Shown one piece after another: positions 16,315 to 24,591 of a stretch of DNA of 64,000 bases (the stretch's first letter is position 1; each line of letters starts with the position of its first letter). This DNA comes from Firmicutes bacterium TM09-10. Its GTDB lineage: Bacteria; Bacillota; Clostridia; Lachnospirales; Lachnospiraceae. Under the pieces are notes generated by a model. That model saw nothing but the letters and a program-made list of their open reading frames with translations. It was not told the origin of the DNA and ran no database searches. A program made the translations under genes and the position numbers. The stretch is from NCBI GenBank assembly GCA_003481005.1, contig QUKC01000018.1:9029-73028 (forward strand), given 5' to 3'.

Positions 16315-17913
16315 ATGAAAACAGAAGGGAAAAGAAACCTGCTGAGACAGCCGGATGAGATCAGGCTGATGACAGGCGGTGCGCAGACGGAGCAGGAGAC
16401 CGCGCCCGATGCAGCTGCTTTCAGAGCAGGTGACGTTACAGTGGAGCTTGCGGAAGCCGACGGCAGCCTTGCGGTATTCGTGCAGGCACAGAACACACCG
16501 GTTCGGGAGCTTGTGCTTACCTGGAAAGCTATGTTTGGCGGGGCGGGCGAGGTGCTCGGGGACACCTGGGAACGCGGTTACGGCGATCTGGAATGGAAAA
16601 AGGAAGCAGATCATATCGGAATGCCGTGGTACTTTTTCCGGCATGAAGCGGGAAAATGCCTGGCATTTGGTGTAAAGGTGCGTCCATCTGCCATGTGCTG
16701 GTGGGAAAAGGACGGTGCGGATGTAAAGCTGCATCTGGACGTGCGCTGCGGGACGTACGGCGTGAAGCTTGGCGGACGGAAGCTGGAAGCTGCAAGGGTC
16801 GTTATGGCGTCCTATGTGCTGGAAGAAGCCGATACGCCGGTAGAAGTATTTGAAGCCTGCAGGGCGTTTTGCAGCGAGATGTGCGACGATCCCGACTGCA
16901 GAGATACTGTAATTTACGGCGGGAACAACTGGTACTATGCCTATGGAAAAAGCTCTGCAAGGGAAATCCTCGGAGACAGCGCATATCTTGCGGAGATGAC
17001 GGAGGGCATCGAAAACCGCCCGTTTATGGTGATGGATGACGGCTGGCAGATTGATCACAGCGATTCTTATAACGGAGGTCCCTGGCGGGTTGGCAATGCG
17101 GATTACGGGGACATGGGAGAGCTCGCTGCGCAGATGAGGGCAAAAAATGTGCGTCCCGGCATCTGGTTCAGACCGCTGTACGATCATTCTGCGGATATTC
17201 CGGCAGAGTGGAGACTGGAGCGCAATGCAGAGGTGTTCGATATTTCTGTGCCGGAGGTTCTGGAACATATCGCACAGGATATCAGACAGCTTGGAGACTG
17301 GGGATATGAGCTGATCAAACACGATTTTTCGACCTATGATATCTTTGGCTGCTGGGGATTTGAGATGGGGACCAGGCTGACGAATGGCAGCTGGCGCTTC
17401 CATGACCATACGAAAACCACGGCAGAGCTGATCGTTCGTTTTTATGAAGTCATTCATGAAGCAGCAAAACGCGAGGATCGTCAGGACGTCCTGATTCTTG
17501 GCTGCAACTGTATCGGACATCTGGGCGCAGGGCTGATGCAGGGAAATCGTACCGGAGACGATACAAGCGGTGTAGAATGGGAAAGAACCCGGAAAATGGG
17601 CATCAACACGCTGGCCTTCCGGATGCTGCAGCAGGGGACGTTTTACGGGGCGGATGCAGACTGCGTCGGAATCACAGAGCATATTGACTGGAACAAGAAC
17701 CGACAGTGGATGGAAGTGCTTGCAGAAAGCGGGACGCCGTTTTTTGTATCGGTAAAACCGGGATTTCTGAACGAGAGTCAGAAGGAAGAGTTAAAAGAAG
17801 CATACCGGAAGGCATCACAGCCGCACCCGGCAGCAGTGCCGCTGGACTGGATGGAGACAAAAACGCCTGAAAAATGGCAGACCTACGCCGGCAGAAGAGA
17901 ATACAATTTTTAA
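16315..17913 (+). CDS. GH36-like alpha-galactosidase family glycosidase, short form
   Basis: 532 aa, clan GH-D TIM barrel. Substrate-site motif MDDGWQIDHS near residue 240, then RPGIWFRPL near 280, the nucleophile aspartate in IKHDFSTYD near 335, and the acid/base aspartate in NRTGDDTSGVEW near 412. Expected to release alpha-galactosyl or related residues from oligosaccharides in the cytoplasm (no signal peptide). Canonical GH36 enzymes are about 700-730 aa; here the N-terminal beta-domain is short and the C-terminal domain minimal, so substrate range may differ. No sugar transporter is adjacent. Start follows a GAGGGAAAGG stretch. Confidence 0.8.
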   Translation: MKTEGKRNLLRQPDEIRLMTGGAQTEQETAPDAAAFRAGDVTVELAEADGSLAVFVQAQNTPVRELVLTWKAMFGGAGEVLGDTWERGYGDLEWKKEADHIGMPWYFFRHEAGKCLAFGVKVRPSAMCWWEKDGADVKLHLDVRCGTYGVKLGGRKLEAARVVMASYVLEEADTPVEVFEACRAFCSEMCDDPDCRDTVIYGGNNWYYAYGKSSAREILGDSAYLAEMTEGIENRPFMVMDDGWQIDHSDSYNGGPWRVGNADYGDMGELAAQMRAKNVRPGIWFRPLYDHSADIPAEWRLERNAEVFDISVPEVLEHIAQDIRQLGDWGYELIKHDFSTYDIFGCWGFEMGTRLTNGSWRFHDHTKTTAELIVRFYEVIHEAAKREDRQDVLILGCNCIGHLGAGLMQGNRTGDDTSGVEWERTRKMGINTLAFRMLQQGTFYGADADCVGITEHIDWNKNRQWMEVLAESGTPFFVSVKPGFLNESQKEELKEAYRKASQPHPAAVPLDWMETKTPEKWQTYAGRREYNF

Positions 17914-17939
17914 AAAGAAAGAAGCCGCTGCGCTGGCAG

Positions 17940-18064
17940 AATGTGCCAAGGCACATTATTTTTTATCGTATAGGAAACTTCGTTTCCATACGATAAAAAC
18001 GCTCCGCGAGGATCGCACTGCGGCGGAATGGTAGAATGTCGCTTACGCGACCCGCCGCAGGCGG
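17940..18064. repeat. Composite repeat (family B), copy 1
   Basis: Three modules in a row: AATGTGCC-AA-GGCACATT (17940-17957); a long hairpin built from TATCGTATAGGAAAC and GTTTCCATACGATA (about 17963-17996); then CGCTCCGCGAGGAT and a nested hairpin CTGCGGCGG ... GTCGC-ttac-GCGAC ... CCGCCGCAG. The same modules recur in reversed arrangement at 54091-54214, and the middle one at 51969-52010. Noncoding interspersed element. Confidence 0.8.
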
Positions 18065-18065
18065 A

Positions 18066-18092
18066 GAATCCTGTAGAGCAGGATTCTTTTTT
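18066..18092 (+). terminator. Strong terminator between GH36 gene and azlCD
   Basis: GAATCCTG, TAGAG loop, CAGGATTC, then six T. Ends + strand transcription before the convergent azlD gene. Confidence 0.85.
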
Positions 18093-18099
18093 ACAGAAC

Positions 18100-18447
18100 T
18101 TACGCGAGTACCGGAAAAACGAGCTGCACGAGCAGCATGTATAAAACCGTGCCGCCGACGATGGAGAGCAGCAGGTTGTGCCTCCATTTGTGGACGACAA
18201 TGACGAACAGGGCACTGATGAGCTCCGGCAGCCCATGAGAACCGGAAAATACAGAGACATTTTTAAAACAGTAAACGACGAGCATTGCGATGGAAGCGCT
18301 CGGGAGCGCTGCGCCGAGGTAGGCAACAACGCGCGGCGTTTCTTTTCCGGCGGGAAACAGGAAAAACGGAAGGGCGCGGATCAGAAAAGTGCCGAGGGCG
18401 ATAATGCCGATTGTGATCACAAGCTGCAGGGGAGTCTGTATGGTCAT
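18100..18447 (-). CDS. azlD: AzlD family branched-chain amino acid exporter subunit
   Basis: 115 aa with four hydrophobic segments (for example LVITIGIIALGTFLIRALPFFLF at the N-terminus), typical of the small AzlD subunit that works with AzlC to export branched-chain amino acids. The N-terminal TIGIIALGTFLIRALPF and the LGAALPSASIAMLVVYCF segment are characteristic. Start ATG overlaps the azlC stop by four bases, so the pair is translationally coupled. Transcribed convergently toward the GH36 gene, whose terminator lies 8 bp beyond its end. Confidence 0.9.
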   Translation of the reverse strand: MTIQTPLQLVITIGIIALGTFLIRALPFFLFPAGKETPRVVAYLGAALPSASIAMLVVYCFKNVSVFSGSHGLPELISALFVIVVHKWRHNLLLSIVGGTVLYMLLVQLVFPVLA

Positions 18448-19124
18448 TTGGAAATCTCCTTTCGGAATAACAAAAGTGCGGCTAAAATGCCAGCCATGGA
18501 AAAGAGCAGGAAACGGTCAGGGCCAACGACGATCAGACTGATCAGCGTGATGCCAAGACCGAGCAGGGCGGGAAGCCTGGAGTTTGCTTTTTCCCATTGC
18601 TCGACAAAAATTACCAGAAACAGTGCTGTCATGGCAAAGTCAATGCCTGTGGAATCAAAAGGCAGGAAGCTGCCGGCAGCAGCGCCGATACAGGATCCGA
18701 TGATCCAGTAGAGTTGATCGAGCAGCGAGATAAAGAACAGAAACCAGTCCGGATCAATTCCTTCCGGGGCGCTGACTCCGCAGAGAAGAGAATAGGTTTC
18801 ATCTGTCAGGGAAAAAATCATATAGGGCTTGCGTTTTCCCATGCGTTCAAAGGGTTTTAACATGGAAAGACCGTAGAATAGATGCCTTGCATTTACCATG
18901 AGCGTCAGCAAAAAAGCGGAAACCGGAGAAAATGCAGAGGTCATCAGGCTGATGGCGGCAAACTGCATCGAACCGGCGTAGATAAACGTACTCATGAGAA
19001 AGGCCCAGAGGACGGAAAAACCGTTTTCGGCGGTCAGGACACCGAAGGCTGCGCCGAGAAAAAGATAGCCGAGCATGACTGGGACTGTGTAGGGAACAGC
19101 AGCCCATAGCGCTTTTCGTTTCAT
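18444..19124 (-). CDS. azlC: AzlC family branched-chain amino acid exporter subunit
   Basis: 226 aa, six to eight membrane helices. N-terminal A-x3-PYTVPVMLGYLFLGAAFG is the characteristic first segment, followed by GSMQFAAISLM and the MVNARHLFYGLSM motif near residue 82. Larger subunit of the AzlCD exporter; in Bacillus mutations raising its expression give azaleucine resistance. First gene of a two-gene minus-strand operon with its own promoter (19168-19196). It follows GGAGGTTACT. Not linked to a Lrp-type regulator here. Confidence 0.92.
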   Translation of the reverse strand: MKRKALWAAVPYTVPVMLGYLFLGAAFGVLTAENGFSVLWAFLMSTFIYAGSMQFAAISLMTSAFSPVSAFLLTLMVNARHLFYGLSMLKPFERMGKRKPYMIFSLTDETYSLLCGVSAPEGIDPDWFLFFISLLDQLYWIIGSCIGAAAGSFLPFDSTGIDFAMTALFLVIFVEQWEKANSRLPALLGLGITLISLIVVGPDRFLLFSMAGILAALLLFRKEISK

Positions 19125-19167
19125 AAAAATAGTAACCTCCTAAGTTAGTAGGATAAAATGCGATATC

Positions 19168-19196
19168 AGTTTAACGCGATACAGTGATCTTGTCAA
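19168..19196 (-). promoter_or_regulatory. Promoter for azlCD
   Basis: On the minus strand: consensus TTGACA (19191-19196), 17 bp, TAAACT (19168-19173), about 45 bp before the azlC ATG. Confidence 0.7.
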
Positions 19197-19200
19197 ATGA

Positions 19201-19256
19201 TTCGCAGGAAAGCATCGAAGATGGGATTTTACAAATGGCGCGTGTGAACAGTAACC
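19201..19256. repeat. Family-C repeat fragment
   Basis: Contains AGCATCGAAGATG and ATGGCGCGTGTGAACAGTAA, both also present in the composite element at 26744-26876 and partly at 34220-34277. It lies in the azlC/S1-gene intergenic region. Confidence 0.7.
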
Positions 19257-19376
19257 CTGTAGGTACATTCGCTGCAAAATCGCGGAAGCCGGGATGGAAT
19301 TTCTATAAAAAACGTGCTAAAATTCAGAAAAAGAACGAGGCGGCACGGAATTGTCTGCCCGGTAAGGAGGAGAACG

Positions 19377-20327
19377 ATGTCAGAAGAAAAAAAGGGAATT
19401 GCGGATGCAGAAAACGGCGGAACGACAGAGACGATGGCGGATTATGCAAGGGAGCTGGAAGCTTCTTTCCGTACAATCCGGGAGGGCGATGTGATTTCCG
19501 GAACCGTCATTGACGTGCGGGAAACCGGCGTAACGCTGGATCTGGGTTACTATGCACCTGCGGTTATTAAAACAGAGGACTTGAGCAGGGACCCGTCGTT
19601 TTCCGTGCTGGCGGATATCCATGTCGGAGATACGCTGGAAGGGACTGTTGTTAAAAGAGACGATGGAGCCGGCAATATCCAGATGTCCTGCGTAGAAGCA
19701 GCAGAGACACTGGGCTGGGACAGACTCAAACAGTATCAGGAAGAAAAGACGATTCTCAAGATAAAGGTAAGCGAAAGCGTCAATCAGGGCGTAACTGCTT
19801 ATGTGGAAGGAATCCGCGGATTTATCCCGGCGTCTCAGCTGGCGCTGGATTATGTGGAGGATACGACGGAGTTTGTGGGGAAAACGCTGGAAGTGCGCGT
19901 GATTACGGTGGATTCAGACCGCCAGAAGCTTGTGTTGTCCGCAAAGGACGTCCTGAAAGAAAAGGAAGTAGAGCGCCTGAACCATAAAATTTCCATGATC
20001 GTGCCGGGTACAGTTGTAGAGGGGCGCGTGGAAAGCCTGATGCCATACGGTGCATTTGTGGATCTTGGCGATGGATTAAGCGGTTTGGTACACATTTCCC
20101 AGATCAGCCAGAAGCGTCTGAAAAAGCCTTCAGAGGTGCTGACAGTCGGGGATACCGTGCGGGCAGTTGTTTTAAATACGAAGGACAATCGGATCAGTCT
20201 GAGCATCAAGGCAGCGGCCGAGAACGCAGAGCCGGACGAGCTGGAAGAAAAACAGGCGGAAGAGTACAGCTCGAAGGAGGCGGTCGGCACCTCGCTGGGC
20301 GATCTGCTGAAGGGGTTAAAGCTGTGA
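19377..20327 (+). CDS. S1-domain RNA-binding protein (ribosomal protein S1-like)
   Basis: 316 aa from the ATG at 19377, 6 nt after a perfect AAGGAGG. Three S1/OB domains at roughly residues 38-105, 120-185 and 200-275; the last is the best conserved (GTVVEGRVESLMPYGAFVDLGDGLSGLVHISQIS). Ends in an acidic Glu-rich tail. In Firmicutes such short S1 proteins are annotated as S1-like or 30S ribosomal protein S1 and probably bind mRNA at the ribosome. The first domain is degenerate. Nearest downstream gene is metG, but a promoter and T-box intervene. Confidence 0.88.
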   Translation: MSEEKKGIADAENGGTTETMADYARELEASFRTIREGDVISGTVIDVRETGVTLDLGYYAPAVIKTEDLSRDPSFSVLADIHVGDTLEGTVVKRDDGAGNIQMSCVEAAETLGWDRLKQYQEEKTILKIKVSESVNQGVTAYVEGIRGFIPASQLALDYVEDTTEFVGKTLEVRVITVDSDRQKLVLSAKDVLKEKEVERLNHKISMIVPGTVVEGRVESLMPYGAFVDLGDGLSGLVHISQISQKRLKKPSEVLTVGDTVRAVVLNTKDNRISLSIKAAAENAEPDELEEKQAEEYSSKEAVGTSLGDLLKGLKL

Positions 20328-20335
20328 GCCGGCCG

Positions 20336-20364
20336 TTGACAGGCCAGACCTTTTGTGCTACTGT
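20336..20364 (+). promoter_or_regulatory. Promoter for the metG T-box transcript
   Basis: Consensus TTGACA (20336-20341), 17 bp, TACTGT (20359-20364), starting 9 bp after the S1-gene stop. Transcription would start near 20371, giving a leader of about 375 nt. Confidence 0.7.
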
Positions 20365-20424
20365 AAGCATATGAAGCTGCGGTCAGATGTGACGGCAGCC
20401 GGATATTGAAAAAGAGAATGCAAA

Positions 20425-20735
20425 GACGGAGAGAGTACATCCGGGGAAGCTTTACAGAGAGGACTTTTGAATGCAGCCCGATACAGGCGGCAGGAAGCTG
20501 AGAGAAGTCGGGAAGAAGCGGATGGAAAATGGCTCCCGAGCGGCGCACCGAACCGGAGAGGTAAGGCTGCGACAGGTCCGCCTGTTATAGCGGAAGGGTC
20601 TTGCACCAAATGGCGCAGCACCCGATAAGATATACTTTGTGAGAAGTATATGAACAGAAGTGGTACCGCGAACGATTCGCCTTCTTGTTGTGGCTTTTTA
20701 GCTGCAATGAGGAGGCGCTTTTTGTTGCGACATTA
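20425..20735 (+). promoter_or_regulatory. T-box leader of metG (candidate specifier ATG)
   Basis: tRNA-sensing leader. The stem I AGAGAGTA motif is at 20430-20437, followed by CATCCG (20438-20443), which pairs with CGGATG (20519-20524). Directly after that arm comes GAA and then ATG at 20529-20531, the expected position of the specifier codon and the right codon for methionine. The T-box core TGGTACCGCG is at 20661-20670, whose TGG would pair with the tRNA acceptor end. A possible terminator uses AGAAG ... GCGAA-cga-TTCGC-CTTCT ahead of a T-run. Uncharged tRNA-Met should permit readthrough into metG. The specifier placement is my reading of the fold. Confidence 0.85.
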
Positions 20736-20745
20736 AGGAGGAAGT

Positions 20746-22713
20746 ATGAGCAAAGGAAAATTTTACATGACAACTGCCATTGCGTATGCATCGGGCAAAC
20801 CGCATATCGGCAATACCTATGAAGCAGTTCTGGCAGACAGCATCGCGCGGTTTAAGAGAAAAGACGGATATGATGTCTTTTTCCAGACCGGAACAGACGA
20901 GCATGGACAGAAAATTGAATTAAAGGCAGCGGAAGCGGGCGTAACACCTCAGGAATACGTAGATAAGGCTTCTGCAGAAATCAAGAGAATCTGGGATCTG
21001 ATGGGTACTTCTTATGACAAGTTCATCCGTACGACAGACCCGGATCATGAAAAACAGGTACAGAAAATTTTCAAGCGCCTGTATGATCAGGGCGATATTT
21101 ACAAAGGCTCTTATGAAGGAATGTATTGTACGCCATGTGAATCCTTCTGGACACAGTCCCAGTTAAAGGACGGAAAATGTCCGGACTGCGGCAGAGAAGT
21201 GAAACCTGCAAAGGAAGAAGCATATTTCTTCAGAATGAGTAAATATGCGCAGCGCCTGATCGACCATATCAACAGCCATCCGGAATTTATCCAGCCGGTA
21301 TCCCGCAAAAACGAGATGATGAACAATTTCCTGCTTCCCGGACTGCAGGATCTGTGCGTTTCCAGAACCTCTTTCAAATGGGGCATCCCGGTTGATTTCG
21401 ATGAGAAACACGTTGTTTATGTATGGCTGGATGCGCTGACAAACTATATTACCGGTATCGGTTACGATGCGGAAGGCAACAGCAGCGAGCAGTATAAAAA
21501 GCTCTGGCCGGCTGATCTGCATCTGATCGGAAAAGATATCATCCGCTTCCATACAATTTACTGGCCGATTTTCCTGATGGCATTGAATGAGCCCCTGCCC
21601 AAGCAGGTATTCGGTCATCCCTGGCTGCTGCAGGGTGATGGCAAGATGAGCAAATCCAAAGGAAACGTGCTGTATGCGGATGATCTGGTAGATTTCTTCG
21701 GCGTGGACGCAGTCCGCTATTTCGTACTGCATGAGATGCCGTTTGAAAATGATGGCGTAATCAGCTGGGAGCTGATGGTGGAACGGTTAAATTCCGATCT
21801 CGCCAATACGCTGGGCAACCTGGTAAATCGTACAATTTCCATGAGCAACAAGTATTTCGGCGGCGTTGTAGCGGATAAGGGCGCAGCAGAGGCAGTTGAT
21901 GAGGATCTGAAAGCAGTTGTAACCGGAACCTACGATAAGGTTGCGGCAAAGATGGAAGACTGGAGAGTCGCAGACGCGATCACCGATATTTTTACGCTGT
22001 TCAAGCGCTGCAACAAATATATCGACGAGACAGAGCCGTGGGTGCTGGCAAAAGACCCTGCAAAAGCAGACCGTCTTGCTACCGTATTGTATAACCTGAC
22101 AGAGAGCATTGTAATCGGTGCGTCCCTGCTGGAGCCTTATATGCCGGGCACTGCGGAAAAGATCGCAGCCCAGCTCAATACTTCTCTGCGCAGCTTCGAA
22201 GAATGCACGACCTTCGGCGGCTATATATCCGGCAGCAAAGTTACAGAGAAACCGGAAATCCTGTTCGCAAGACTGGATGTAAAGGAAGTTCTGGAAAAGG
22301 CAGCAGCGATGTTTGAGGCGCGTAAGGCACTGACGGAAGAGGCTGAGGAAGAAAAAGAAGAGGACGTGATGGAGCTGACGAAAAAGCCGGAGATCACCTT
22401 TGAAGAGTTCGAAAAGATGCAGTTCGCGGTTGGCGAAATCATCAAATGCGAACCGGTTCCGAAGTCCAAAAAGCTTCTCTGCTCCCAGGTAAAAATCGGG
22501 AAAGAAGTAAAACAGATCGTTTCCGGAATCCGCGCACATTACACGGCGGAAGAGATGGTAGGCAAAAAGGTTATGGTTTTAGTGAACTTAAAGCCTGCAA
22601 AGCTCGCCGGTGTTCTGTCGGAAGGCATGCTGCTGTGTGCAGAGGATGCCGAAGGCAATCTTGCACTGGTAACACCGGAGAAAAATATGCCTGCCGGAGC
22701 AGAGATCTGCTGA
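20746..22713 (+). CDS. metG: Methionyl-tRNA synthetase with C-terminal tRNA-binding domain
   Basis: Charges tRNA-Met. 655 aa. HIGH-type motif PHIGNTYEA (residues 19-27), a four-cysteine zinc knuckle (CTPCESFW ... CPDCGRE) near residues 128-150, KMSKSKGN near 300, the anticodon-binding helical domain to about 520, and a C-terminal EMAPII/Trbp111-type OB domain (TFEEFEKMQFAVGEI through the end) after an acidic linker EEAEEEKEEDV. The class with one zinc knuckle and appended tRNA-binding domain is usual in Firmicutes. The start follows TTAAGGAGGAAGT. Expression is under the upstream T-box. Confidence 0.97.
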   Translation: MSKGKFYMTTAIAYASGKPHIGNTYEAVLADSIARFKRKDGYDVFFQTGTDEHGQKIELKAAEAGVTPQEYVDKASAEIKRIWDLMGTSYDKFIRTTDPDHEKQVQKIFKRLYDQGDIYKGSYEGMYCTPCESFWTQSQLKDGKCPDCGREVKPAKEEAYFFRMSKYAQRLIDHINSHPEFIQPVSRKNEMMNNFLLPGLQDLCVSRTSFKWGIPVDFDEKHVVYVWLDALTNYITGIGYDAEGNSSEQYKKLWPADLHLIGKDIIRFHTIYWPIFLMALNEPLPKQVFGHPWLLQGDGKMSKSKGNVLYADDLVDFFGVDAVRYFVLHEMPFENDGVISWELMVERLNSDLANTLGNLVNRTISMSNKYFGGVVADKGAAEAVDEDLKAVVTGTYDKVAAKMEDWRVADAITDIFTLFKRCNKYIDETEPWVLAKDPAKADRLATVLYNLTESIVIGASLLEPYMPGTAEKIAAQLNTSLRSFEECTTFGGYISGSKVTEKPEILFARLDVKEVLEKAAAMFEARKALTEEAEEEKEEDVMELTKKPEITFEEFEKMQFAVGEIIKCEPVPKSKKLLCSQVKIGKEVKQIVSGIRAHYTAEEMVGKKVMVLVNLKPAKLAGVLSEGMLLCAEDAEGNLALVTPEKNMPAGAEIC

Positions 22714-22722
22714 CGGTTAGAG

Positions 22723-22751
22723 TTGACCGGAACTTTATATAATGTTAATAT
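22723..22751 (+). promoter_or_regulatory. Promoter for the alpha/beta hydrolase gene
   Basis: TTGACC (22723-22728), 17 bp, TAATAT (22746-22751), 10 bp after the metG stop. The transcript would begin with a large hairpin formed by GGCCGCAG (about 22763) and CTGCGGCT (about 22810), which may also serve as the metG terminator. Confidence 0.55.
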
Positions 22752-22885
22752 AAAAATGTGAGGGCCGCAGAAGAAAATTTGCTGTGAAAAAGCAGCAGGA
22801 TTTTTCTTGCTGCGGCTCTGTCTGTAAACGGAGGCATGCGGCTGTTTCCGGAAAAAGAGGGGAAAACGAAACGGGGGAACGGGAT

Positions 22886-23833
22886 ATGAAAAAAGAAGAA
22901 ATTTTTTTTCTGTCAAGAGATGGTAAAACGAAGATTCATGCAGTAAAATGGATACCGGAGGGCAAACCGGTCTGTATCCTGCAGATCGTGCACGGTATGG
23001 CGGAATATATCGAACGATATGAGCGTCTGGCCTTAGTGCTGACCGGGCAGGGGATTCTGGTGACCGGGGAGGATCATCTGGGACACGGAAAGAGCGTCGG
23101 GGAAAACGGGATCTACGGCTATTTCTGCGCGCATGATCCGGCGACGGTGGTAGTTCGGGATGTTCATCGTCTCAAAAAAATGGTGCAGGAGCAGTATCCC
23201 GGTGTTCCGTATTTGTTATTGGGACATAGCATGGGGTCTTTCATCCTCCGCAATTACCTGAGCCGTTACGGCAGCGGAATTGACGGAGCGATCGTGATGG
23301 GAACCGGTATGCAGCCGAAGGCGGTTTTAAATGCAGCCAAAGCGGTGACGAAGCTTCAGAAGGCTTTTTTAGGGGATACGCATGTGAGCCGTCTATTGGA
23401 CAAAATGGCATTTGGAAGCTATCAGAAAAAGATTACAGACGGTGTTGGGAGTATGGATTGGCTGTCCCGGGACAAAAAAGAGGTTCAAAAATATCTGGAT
23501 GATCCACGGTGCGGCTTTGTCTTTACAGTCAACGGGTTTGAGACGCTGTTTGAACTGATCGGCAGGCTTCATGACCCGGAAAGCATCAATAAAATTCCCA
23601 AAGAGCTTCCGGTGCTGTTTGTCGCAGGACAGGAGGATCCGGTCGGCAGCTATGGCAAAGCGGTTCTGGAGGTTGCAGAAAGCTTTCAAAACAGCGGGAT
23701 GACGCAGGTGGAGTGCAAATTATATCCCGGTATGCGCCACGAGCTGGTCAATGAAATTGGCCGGGAAGAGGTGGATGCAGACCTTTTAAAATGGATTTTA
23801 AATACAGCCCGGGTGGCTGGACAGAGTTTTTAG
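22886..23833 (+). CDS. Alpha/beta hydrolase, monoacylglycerol lipase-like
   Basis: 315 aa from the ATG at 22886; an earlier in-frame ATG at 22784 would lie inside the leader hairpin and add an unconserved Cys/Arg-rich extension. Serine hydrolase with nucleophile elbow LLGHSMGSF (Ser115), oxyanion region IVHGMAEYIERYERL near 35 and DHLGHGKS near 65, catalytic Asp in FVAGQEDPVG near 250, and His in YPGMRHELVNE near 285. Resembles the serine aminopeptidase S33/monoglyceride lipase (PldB-like) group. Cytoplasmic; no signal peptide. Substrate unknown. No operon partner. Confidence 0.85.
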   Translation: MKKEEIFFLSRDGKTKIHAVKWIPEGKPVCILQIVHGMAEYIERYERLALVLTGQGILVTGEDHLGHGKSVGENGIYGYFCAHDPATVVVRDVHRLKKMVQEQYPGVPYLLLGHSMGSFILRNYLSRYGSGIDGAIVMGTGMQPKAVLNAAKAVTKLQKAFLGDTHVSRLLDKMAFGSYQKKITDGVGSMDWLSRDKKEVQKYLDDPRCGFVFTVNGFETLFELIGRLHDPESINKIPKELPVLFVAGQEDPVGSYGKAVLEVAESFQNSGMTQVECKLYPGMRHELVNEIGREEVDADLLKWILNTARVAGQSF

Positions 23834-23887
23834 GAAATGCAGTTTTAGGTTTCATTTGTCGCTTAAGCGGCAGAATGCGAGGAGAAT

Positions 23888-24493
23888 ATGAAGAAAACAG
23901 GGATTGCAGCAATGATGTTATCGACGGCGATTGCAGTATCCGGCATCACTGTACCGGTCTGTGCAGCACCGGGACAGACGGCGGAGAGCGCGCAGATGCA
24001 GGAACAGCCGCAGACAGAGACAGAGCCCGCCAAATCCATCAGCGATGAGGATTTTGCAAAGCTGCTGGATTTTGTAAAAGAAAAGTGGGACGCAGGCGAG
24101 CTGGATAACGCAGAGGATATCAAAGCTGCGATCAGCGAGGGAGAAAAGGAGTTCGGCGTTTCCCTTGACGAGAGCACGAGAACGACGCTTGCTTCTGCGC
24201 TGCAGCAGTTAAACGGGATCGGCTTAAACCATGAGACGGTCATTGCGCTTGCACAGAAAATGTATGAAAGCTACGGTGATACGCTGGTAGAAAACCTTTC
24301 GGATGCGCTGCAGGAGCAGCTTGCAGGTCCTCTCGGCGAGACGATTCAGGAACAGCTGATCGAACCTGCAAAAGAGACTGTGATGGAGACTGCCAAAGCG
24401 ATTGCAGCTAACACAGCGCAGCATTTCTGGCAGGACCTGAAGCAGAGCGTGATCGATTTCCTGAACCATGTTTTCCAGAAAGGGAAAAACTGA
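23888..24493 (+). CDS. Secreted hypothetical protein
   Basis: 201 aa. Clear Sec signal peptide (MKKTGIAAMMLSTAIAVSGI, cleavage likely after PVCA near residue 27), then a Gln/Glu-rich linker and an acidic, mostly helical region (residues 50-200) with heptad-like repeats of Leu and Ile. No catalytic motif or lipobox seen and no family recognised. It follows a GAGGAGA ribosome binding site. The next gene (a YesL protein) is about 100 nt downstream. Exported helical protein of unknown role. Confidence 0.75.
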   Translation: MKKTGIAAMMLSTAIAVSGITVPVCAAPGQTAESAQMQEQPQTETEPAKSISDEDFAKLLDFVKEKWDAGELDNAEDIKAAISEGEKEFGVSLDESTRTTLASALQQLNGIGLNHETVIALAQKMYESYGDTLVENLSDALQEQLAGPLGETIQEQLIEPAKETVMETAKAIAANTAQHFWQDLKQSVIDFLNHVFQKGKN

Positions 24494-24591
24494 CGCCAGA
24501 TTTTCCTGATATAGACAGCTAAAAAATGATCTAAAACCGCACGAACGGTTTTTGATAAATTTTGACAACAAGAGAAGAGAGGAATGTATGA

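Noticed and set aside
14865..17682. Two long minus-strand frames (about 566 and 553 codons) opposite the decarboxylase, ATP-grasp and GH36 genes
   Set aside because: Rich in Arg, Pro, Ser and Cys with no motifs; the + strand frames carry complete enzyme signatures, so these are shadows.
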